Made by a program: the position numbers and the translations under genes
The notes under the pieces: generated by a model
What the model saw: the letters and a program-made list of their open reading frames with translations, nothing else
The model's database searches: none
Told to the model about the DNA's origin: nothing
Assembly (NCBI RefSeq): GCF_016086655.4
Contig: NC_052138.2
Location: forward strand, 14,136,001-14,200,000
Reading direction: 5' to 3'
DNA: 64,000 bases
Origin: Lepeophtheirus salmonis
Taxonomy: Eukaryota > Arthropoda > Copepoda > Siphonostomatoida > Caligidae
Shown here: positions 56,967 through 64,000 of the stretch, in pieces
How the letters are laid out: the number at the start of each line of letters is the position of its first letter
Numbering within the stretch: position 1 is the stretch's first letter

Positions 56967-57160
56967 TATAATTACAATACTTTTCAATCACTAAAGCTAT
57001 TTGAAATGTAGAAGGTTCTCCTCTTTATAGCAATAATTCATTTATTCCCTCCAAAATCATATAACCGACAGGTGATAGTAACAAGGCTCTTAATTCAGTA
57101 ATACTATTTATATGTCTTGCTCCTGCCTTTTTCTTGCGTTCTTACACAAATTCCATCTGT

Positions 57161-57416
57161 GGCAATCATAGACAGCCAATTCGAAAAGGAGGCTTCGATG
57201 CAAACGTAGGTTCTCACTATACACACGACGAAGACATCTTTTACTACAGGACTTGAATGGTTCACGCAACCTATTAAAAGTGCGTGCTGTTTTCTTTAGT
57301 TTCATTCAATACATAGAAGTGAAGAAAATATTATTCAGTTTATTTGGTCATCAATTAATTATAATTATAACTCACTAATCAGAATTGGAAACTCGAACAA
57401 TGGTTGTAGTTAACTC
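57161..57416. other. No gene seen
   Basis: AT-rich flank between the R5 and R9 repeats. Confidence 0.45.
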
Positions 57417-57925
57417 TGATTAAATTGGGACTTCGAACTCCAGGAGGAATCGATTGGACTAGAAAAAAGAAATTTCAGATCTGACTAGGACTCAATATGA
57501 AAGACTCGGAACTAGTCTAGAATTCGTCGTAAAGATCGACAAGGTTCAGATTTTAATAAGACTCAATGCTTGAAGCTCACTAACTCACGTACCCAAAAAC
57601 TCGCAAATGACTTGGAGTGGTATTATATTGGACTTTACTTTTGAGACTTCCGTCGAGCTTATCTTTCAATTCAATTCAACACTAGTTGCACTGAGCTCTT
57701 ATTATATTGGGACTTCAAACTCCAGGAGGACTCTATTTGGAGTAGAAAAAAGAAATTTAAGATTTGACCAGAACTGGAAGTAAAATACTCTTAACTAGAC
57801 TAGAGCTCGTAGACAAGGTTAAAATTTTAATAAGACTCAAGGCTTGAAACTCATTAACTCACGTGTCCAAAGACTCTCAACTTCACTCGAGCTTATCTCT
57901 CAACTCTACTAGTTGTCTTAAAAAT
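57417..57925. repeat. R9 direct duplication (two ~250-280-bp units)
   Basis: Unit 1 has 'attgggacttcgaactccag', 'gaggaatcgattggactaga', 'aaaaagaaatttcagatctg', 'ttttaataagactcaatgct' and 'taactcacgtacccaaaaac'. Unit 2 repeats each ('attgggacttcaaactccag', 'aaaaagaaatttaagatttg', 'ttttaataagactcaaggct', 'taactcacgtgtccaaagac') about 285 bp later. The units are non-coding and rich in GACT/AGTC words. Confidence 0.85.
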
Positions 57926-58014
57926 TACTTGTGAAGGAACAGTTACGTTTTTGAATATGAATATGTTTTACTAAAACTAGGCACGACATGACAAATCAAT
58001 TAATAGTGTTACCA

Positions 58015-59480
58015 CTATAAGTTACTGGAAGATAATTTAGAATTTTTTTTGGATGAAGGACAATTTTTCCCTTTAAATATATCTTTTAGCTTTTTACTGG
58101 AATGTATTGAGTCATTAATTATAGATATAAAATTTTTCATAATTACATTAAAGAGCTTTTTTGATATATGACGAAAAAATTCTACAAAGGAATGACCCTC
58201 ATCACAAATAATTGTTAGTATGGATTTTTCAATTTTTTGCATGGCATACACTTCATCAATGAGAATAGATACTTTATGATCTTTATCTTGTATTGATTTG
58301 AATCTGGTTTCTATATAATTATATGATTCTAATTATGTCCCTGGCTTAACGTTCAAATTAGATAATAAATCCTTCAAATAACGTACCGTTGGTAATATAA
58401 GAAGGCATTCTTTAAACATGTATTTAGCGGGTGAAATATTTTCCCATGCAGAAGCAACAGTCAAAAGAGTAGGAGAATAGTTTTCTGTTAGGTTTTAATA
58501 CCAAAAGAGACTGTTTCATAAGAAAACTGATTGATTTAGCGATATCATCCTCAACATCTGAAAGAATATTCAAAATAGCTTCAACTTTTTCTATTTATGT
58601 ATTTAATTGGATTAGGATTGGAATTTGTTTCAAGACTCCTCAGAGTTGCTAAAATCTTCAATACTTCGGACGAGGTACGTATTTTTTTTAAAGGCTCTAA
58701 ATGGCTCACTACGGATAGAGCTAGTAGTTTATTTTCCTTATACATTTCAAATGTTAGGTTCTAGTCTATGACCAGACTAAAGACAATAGTTGGAGCTCTT
58801 AAAAAAATGCTTATATTAAAAATCAAAAGATAATTGAATTACCTAAACTTGGTGTCTCAATAAGGAAGTACGTTAATGAAGTATCTTCGGAAATAAAAAG
58901 TATATGTACTTGATGGAATATTGTACTCTTTAATTTTTTCTTTTAATTCATCCAAGTTTAATAATCGGAATTTATCAATTCCTAGTGCATATGATTAATT
59001 TTTTGATATTCTTCAACTAGCTGCCGTTGTTTTTTTCTGTATTTCTACACTTGAGGGATATTATAGAAAAATAACTTGGACCAGGAAATTTTGAAGGAAT
59101 AGCACCCTTCTTCAATAATCAAAGTTTTAAAGCTTGGTAAGTATTTAAGCTTTGGTCTATAAAATCATTATTTGTGAACTGAAGGGAACATACAACTGGA
59201 TTTTTTATATTTATTGATTTGCCATCTGAAAGAAATACAAAGTTGAGAAAATAATTATATACTCTTTAATTTAATTAATTAATTCCGATGTAAAGTATAC
59301 GAGTATAATACCTTGTGCCTAAGTTCTTGGAATTGCTATGTTCCATTTATTTATCATATCTACATATATTAGTTAGGAAGCCATGTAATGTGATTTTCGA
59401 ATTAGTTTCTTTATTTTTATTTGATCGGTATCCAGTTCTACAATGAGTATTGAAAATGAAACGATGATAAATGAATGACT
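58015..59480 (-). pseudogene. P-element/THAP-type transposase relic with one intron
   Basis: Minus strand. Exon 1 (to 59312) has CRTGYRSNKNKETNSKITLH, then WNIAIPRT and a stop. An 86-base intron (59226-59311) begins GTATTA and ends TTTCTTTCAG. Exon 2 continues in frame with NPVVCSLQFTNNDF and LKKGAIPSKFPGPSYFS. Together these form a THAP DNA-binding domain, in which the usual CSLHF histidine is glutamine. Later come LDELKEKIKEYNIPS, SSEVLKILATLRSLE, AILNILSDVEDDIAKSISFL, LTVASAWENISPAKYMFKEC, LLILPTVRYLKDLLSNLNV, ESYNYIETRFKSIQDKDHKV and SILIDEVYAMQKIE. SILIDEVY is the first acidic position of P-type transposases. About 75 further residues (58015-58251) look like a distant C-terminal tail joined by deletion. 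There are several stops and shifts. It could be a host THAP9-like relic instead. Confidence 0.75.
59226..59311 (-). other. Intron inside the THAP domain of the P-type relic
   Basis: Donor 'cacaag|gtatta' and acceptor 'tttctttcag|atggc' on the minus strand. Removing it joins ...AQ-D-GKSINIKNPVVC in one frame and completes the THAP fold. The AT-rich interior and 86-base length fit a small arthropod intron. Confidence 0.7.
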
Positions 59481-59757
59481 TAGCATTTAATAATATATTA
59501 TAACAACTAATAAGGAAATTAATAACACGTAGTTCTTGTGGAATACACACGCTCGTTTTTAGCACTCAACTCCTGGAGTAAAAGATGTCAAATTACACAC
59601 GCGTAATAGCGACTGAATGTATTTCCAAGAAAATTTTAGAATCTTGCATCTACAATTGAACCACGTTCACCCCGCTACTACTTCTACAGGCTGATTGCCA
59701 CGCATTATAAGAAATGTATGTATTGTAGCTATTTTTATTTTGCATTTAGAGTTTTTT

Positions 59758-60226
59758 TTAAGGGACGCCCTTAAGATTATATTTGGACTAGGTTTTCGCA
59801 TTTTAAAAAAAATATCCAAAAATTATTTTTTTAGAAAAAACTTTGAAAAATTAAACTTTTTCAAAAAACATTTCAAATATCCACAGCTATTCGCAAAAAG
59901 ATTCAAAAATCCATAGCCTTTTTCTAAAAATTAATTTTTTTGGAAAAAATTTTCAAATATTAAATTTTTGGAAAAAAAAATTCAAAAAACAGTCATTTAC
60001 AAAAAATTAACTTTTATCGAAAAAACATTCGAAAATTCAATCTAAAATATAAAATTTTTAGAAAAAAATATCAAGTATTAAATTTTTTGGAGAAAAAATT
60101 TAAAAAATGATTGATATTTACAGAAATTAAATTTTTTGGAATACAAAGTTTTCTACTAAAAAATATAAATTCCTTAATTTGATAGGGGTTAAAGCCCCTC
60201 CAGTGCACCCCCTGTGAACGCCCCTG
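59758..60226 (+). repeat. R1 copy, nearly complete
   Basis: 'aagggacgcccttaagatta' at the left, 'taaagcccctccagtgcacc' and 'ccctgtgaacgcccctg' at the right, with a long body of 'ttcaaaaatccatagcc'-type words. The 73-codon frame at 59695-59916 is repeat-derived. Confidence 0.8.
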
Positions 60227-61129
60227 TTTTGTTCACATATTTAGAAGTATTATGCATTTTCGTATGTTTGGCTTAATAAAAATTAGTGTAAACAAAAGAT
60301 TGACATTCTACTTTTTTCTGTCACTCAATTATGTTTTGTTTCTAGAATAATTATTGATCAATAACAATAACAGTACCCATCAAAATCGATTACATCCATT
60401 TCGTGTTTTTATACGTCAATCAATCCAAATGAGGAAATAACGAAAGGAGAATTAGGAACACTTTATTGAGATTTTCCGTAACTCTCTTCTTAATGATAAG
60501 ATATTTTTATATTGTATATGAATGTTTTCCAGGGAAATAAATTAAATATGTATAGTAGAAACAGAAAAAAAACATAAAAGAGATGAAGAAGTGTTTACAA
60601 GACTGAGCCATTCATTTCATCTTATCAAAGGGGTATGTTCAAGAGTTCGCATCCTTTTGAAATCATTGTTGTTGAAATTTGAATACAGGTACCAACTCAC
60701 TTTAAATACAGACTCATGTAATTGGTGACGTAATGGTGATCAACCGTCCTCTGTTCCTCGGATATTTCCTCTTTTTGCATTCTGTCCGGAGTGTCGAAAG
60801 ACCTATAATATAAATTAGTATATGTCCAGTGTTTTGTAAGTTAAGTCATTTTTCTTTTCAATAACAAAACGCCTTGTCTATTTTATCATTTAAATTCCAC
60901 AAAATATACAAAAGTGCACAACGTTTTTATTCCTGATTAAAAAAAGACACAAGTATGTTGTCGTAAGAAAGTATATTGTGCAACTGTCTTTGTAGAGTGA
61001 CATTCGTACTGGACTTACAATGTATCACTTAGTGTGTGTTTATATTAACACAAGTTTAAAGATAAAATTGCAAACGTTTATAAGAATTACCCTTTACATC
61101 CACTTTTTTTTGGATACCAAAATATGGTC
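60227..61129. other. No gene seen
   Basis: AT-rich. The last part may include the 5' UTR or inverted repeat of the transposase relic that follows, but no end was identified. Confidence 0.45.
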
Positions 61130-62103
61130 ATCCTTGGAAAAATGGCTAAAGCGGTCTGGTGTACAACTAGCTTCGTTGAAAAATAATCAGAAAACGTGTC
61201 TATAAGGATAGTGAAGACTCACTGATTTCCCGTAAGCCATGTGACCCACATTCGGCCAAAATCGTCCAGAGTCCTGTTTTGTTAAGGAAAAAAAAAAAAA
61301 AAAAAAAAAAAAGAGAAGAATCCCAGCCAATGAATGAATGCAATCACTGACAGCATAGACGTACTGTACCGTTCTACTGTCAATCGTGTCATCAATCAAG
61401 ACCCTACGGTACACCAGCTATGCATTTTGCAAGGGACATATTCTAACACCATAAATCAGGAAGAAAAGGGTCACACGAACCCAATCTTTGATCAAGCTAA
61501 AACAAAAGCCTCCTCAGAAAGGTCCTGTTTGGTTCTTCTCAGATAAATAAAAATTTATGTCAAAACCAGAAGCATAACTTGAGGGACAATAGGTGGTTCG
61601 CAAAAAGCCCTTATAACGTAACTAAGTAACGTCGTAAAGGCCAAATACCCACAGCAAGTTATGGTTCTTGGTGAAGTTAGCACCGATGGTCACGTAAAGC
61701 CGTCTTTAATCTTCAAGCAGGGTCTAAAGGTCAATGGCAAGGTCTACATCAGTGTTCTACGCAACCAAAGTACTTCACTGGATCTGTAGCATCATGAAAG
61801 ACCAACCTTGGATCTGTCAGTAATACGGAACACCTTATCACACCAGTATACGAACACTCAATTTTCTTAAATTAAGAAAATGTTATTTAGGTCTCGACGA
61901 GTTCTTGGCCTCCTAACTCGTTGGAATTTAACCGTTTAGACTATTTTGCCTGGGGTAATGTTGTACAGGTTTCTAATGAAGGTCCTTACAGCACCACAAT
62001 ACCCCTGAGAGCTAGTATAATGAAGGCATTCCGGACTTTATCCAGTGGAACGGTCAAAAAGGCAGTAGTACGTTTCCGGGGACGTTGTGAACGTGTGGTC
62101 TGA
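61130..62103 (+). pseudogene. Mariner/Tc1 transposase, nearly full length but broken
   Basis: Reading across frames: VKTH and SRKPCDPHSAKIVQSPVL (61215-61275, linker after the first HTH), a ~23-base A run at 61290-61312, KGHILTP and RKKRVTRTQSLIK (61430-61495), GPVWFFSDK and QNQKHNLRDNRWFAKSP (61520-61605, first catalytic region), AKYPQQVMVLGEVSTDGHVK and FKQGLKVNGKVYISVL (61645-61760), a decayed stretch, then WPPNSLEFNRLDYFAWGNVV (61908-61970, third acidic region; usual SPDLNP now SLEFNR). The end is TLSSGTVKKAVVRFRGRC to the stop at 62101-62103. All domains survive in order with many shifts. Roughly 320 codons is normal length. This is the best-preserved transposase by extent here. Confidence 0.85.
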
Positions 62104-62539
62104 GCTAGACGTGATTTTAATAGTTGAATGCCAAATTTATGTTATAATGTTGATATTTGTGAAAATGTTAACAAAATCGATTAAGAAGTAAAGTCACTGC
62201 AGCGTTTTACTGATTTTTTCTCGACCGGCAAACGTTTAGATGAGTTGCCAATTACCAGGCTGTCTGAGTTCAGATTTGGTAATGCTACAAACATGCCCGT
62301 AAATTCCCGCGTGGCATAAGAGTTGTAATACGCTGCTATACCGTCACTTAAATCTTGTTGCAAAATTTGTCAAGAAGACGAAGTTTGTTTTAAAAAATGA
62401 ATGTATGTTGTCAAATTTTGGGTTTTTGGTTTCATTTTGAAATTAATAATATTTATTCTTTTTTGAAAAAATAAAGTATAATATAATTTTTAAAATTTGT
62501 ATAAAAATCTGTATGTTTCGTCAAAATTAATAGTTTGAA
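62104..62539. other. No gene seen
   Basis: Probable 3' flank of the transposon, then AT-rich sequence. A 60-codon reverse frame (62181-62363) has no motif. Confidence 0.45.
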
Positions 62540-62950
62540 AGCAATATAAATAATATTAATGAAACATCCTTATTAAAACTACATAAATACACCACTTTGA
62601 GCTCTGTTTCAATATGTTCCAAAGTTATGGTTGATTATGTATTTTTAAAGTTTTGTTCTATTTTGACCTTGACGTTCAACATTGACTTCTCAAAACTTAA
62701 TGGCTTCTTACTGGTATCATATATAAGGTCAATTTTTGGTGGAGTTGATACAGACAATAGGGAAGGGCCATAGGTCATAGTTCTACTTAGCCTATTCCTC
62801 CGCGAAAAATCGACTTATAATCTTCGTACTAAGTTTGATCAAAGCCGATCTCTAACTTTTGCCATAATCTTGGTGACCAACAGACCATCAAATATTGCAA
62901 AAACATAACCTCTGTCCAACTTCATTGTTAAGGGTAACTATTTACCGCCT
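62540..62950 (-). repeat. R8 copy (reverse)
   Basis: Read in reverse: 'gaggttatgtttttgcaata', 'ctgttggtcaccaagattat', 'gaccttatatatgataccag', 'taagaagccattaagttttg', 'aacgtcaaggtcaaaataga' and 'aaccataactttggaacata'. It aligns in order with 34650-34850. I recall related 'aaggaggttatgtttt...' and 'ggtcaaggtca' repeats from many invertebrates. Confidence 0.65.
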
Positions 62951-63364
62951 CTGAATTGTTGATGTTGTCACTGATGTATTTGTACGTTACATGACGTCTT
63001 CCCTGGGGATGCATTGGGGTTTGAGTCGGTGCATATCCCCTCTCCCCTTCAGTGTCAAGATCAGGGATATTTTTGGCGAAACCTTTAACCTGGGACAGAT
63101 CAACCAAAGCAGGGACTGTCCCGAAAATCAGGGACGTCTTTTATGTTAAAGGAATGATCTTAAGACTTAAACCTACATTAAGTCATTTTTTTAATTTGAT
63201 GAGGTTCTGTTATGAAATGGAACCAACTCAAAGAATTATTTAATAGACTAAGGTTCTATTTTACATTATTTAAAGATTGATTCTCAATTTGAGTAGAATC
63301 GAAAAACTAACAAATTGATCCTTACTTAAAAATATTCTAGTAAAAGAAGAAGATTTCTTATTTT
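62951..63364. other. No supported gene
   Basis: 63055-63145 has 'accaaagcagggactgtccc' and 'gaaaatcagggacgtctttt', which looks like the end of another repeat family. No coding signal. Confidence 0.4.
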
Positions 63365-63424
63365 ATTTTTTGGTGGGGGAGGGGGGCTACAACCCCTCCA
63401 ATCTACCCCTGCGCACGCTCCTAC
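63365..63424 (+). repeat. R1 right-end fragment
   Basis: 'tggtgggggaggggggctac' and 'aacccctccaatctacccct' then 'gcgcacgctccta': an R1 edge abutting R7. Confidence 0.65.
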
Positions 63425-63890
63425 TCCATTGCCTAGTTTTATAAAATATCTTACACTAACATGTATTATTAAAAATATGTTAGTTCATCGTAATGCAATC
63501 TTATTTCCATATTCTAGATCAAAATGAACCATTAAAACGGAAAGAATAAGATATTTTTGTCAATTATCCTACATTTTTTGCCACTAATCTATCAAAAGAA
63601 TATAATAATAACACAAATTTAGAGATTTCCTATGTACATATTACTTTGATTTTATTGAAATCATTATCATTGGCATCAAGTAGCATAAATTAATATAAAT
63701 TATTAAGTTTTCTTCTATTCGTAAAGCCATGTGATGGTGTTTAATCAAGATTTATTGGAAATTTGTCCATTTTATGTAGTACAAATTTCAACTTTAAACC
63801 ACCAAAATGGCGTCTCCTTAAAATACAATGCATTTTATGGCGTCAGTAAAAACATAACTATATTGTATATAATGATGAAATTGTGTGTAA
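63425..63890 (+). repeat. R7 partial copy
   Basis: 'attgcctagttttataaaat', 'atcttatttccatattctag', 'tggaaatttgtccattttat' and 'ggcgtcagtaaaaacataac' align in order with 9610-10470. It corresponds to the site where the 9.4-kb copy carries R3. Confidence 0.7.
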
Positions 63891-63897
63891 TTTGGGC

Positions 63898-63945
63898 ATG
63901 TTAAAAAAAGAAACCGAACATTAACATGGTAACCCTGACAAAAAA
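63898..63945 (-). repeat. R6 end fragment
   Basis: 'gggcatgttaaaaaaagaaa' and 'ccgaacattaacatggtaac' 'cctgac' match, in reverse, the right end of the R6 copy at 33575-33630. Confidence 0.65.
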
Positions 63946-63957
63946 AAAAGGACGTAA

Positions 63958-64000
63958 AGAGGCGTACGCAGGGGTGAGGGACGGAAGGGGCTATAGCTCC
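63958..64000 (-). repeat. R1 copy cut by the window edge
   Basis: 'gaggcgtacgcaggggtgag' followed by 'ggaaggggctatagctcc' is an R1 terminus. The body continues beyond the window. Confidence 0.7.

Larger units (their letters stand above)
55985..57160 (+). repeat. R5 copy split by a Tc1 element
   Basis: The left part ('aaaaggaaaaacggttcatg', 'tctttggtgtaaattgactt', 'aaaatgcataataatataaa') stops at 56184. The right part ('gtagaaggttctcctcttta', 'ataaccgacaggtgatagta', 'cttgctcctgcctttttctt') resumes at 56967. Together they make one R5. The 65-codon reverse frame 57108-57305 starts in the repeat and is not supported. Confidence 0.8.

Overview
The window looks like gene-poor nuclear DNA from an animal, most likely an arthropod. 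A crustacean, specifically a caligid copepod (sea louse), fits best. This rests on strong A+T richness by eye, the absence of long open frames or operon structure, a spliceosomal-type intron inside one transposase relic, and very many mariner/Tc1-type transposase fossils. Several repeat families also resemble ones I associate with sea-louse genomes, but that is recollection and not a search result. I found no convincing intact host gene, rRNA, tRNA or CRISPR array.

The readable content is a transposon graveyard. Transposase relics: a mariner with inverted repeats and TA flanks (3783-5052); a mariner C-terminus (15590-15915); a Tc1/mariner copy with its centre deleted (16211-16895); a LINE tail (17975-18445); a Tc1 N-terminus (18490-18890); a mariner/Tc1 N-half joined to its C-tail (29464-29985); a mariner deletion copy (31040-31790); Tc1 C-termini (34316-34519 and its duplicate at 37138-37280, 44870-45105, 46017-46218, 52054-52230); a mariner interrupted by a second multi-copy gene family (38971-41760); two inverted 5' ends of one Tc1/mariner family (47888-49008); a Tc1 deletion copy (56185-56966); a P-element/THAP-like transposase relic with a recognisable intron (58015-59480); and a near full-length but broken mariner/Tc1 transposase (61130-62103).

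Between them lie non-autonomous repeats, which I number R1-R9. R1 has ends like CAGGGGCGTCTGCAGG, an AT-rich body and C-rich edges, with about 14 copies or fragments. R2 has GTGTTGAGACTCGGTC-like ends. R3 is a hAT-type MITE with TAGTGATGGGACGATTAA-like ends and an 8-bp target duplication. R4 (about 230 bp), R5 (about 370 bp) and R6 (about 320 bp) are dispersed repeats. R7 is about 1 kb. R8 is a tail-like repeat that I recall being widespread. R9 is rich in GACTTGGACT-like words. A 968-bp fold-back element (26080-27047) and a 439-bp inverted-repeat element (6057-6495) carry clear flanking duplications.

Nesting gives relative ages: R1 inside R3 inside R7 (9425-10480); R3 inside R4 (46955-47345); Tc1 inside R5 (55985-57160); and a second element inside a mariner (38971-41760). 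Nothing here forms a working pathway. The most novel item is the relic at 40020-41100, which carries LHTNELPIRHL and RWLTTANRLLRLWVSK motifs of a multi-copy invertebrate family of unknown function.
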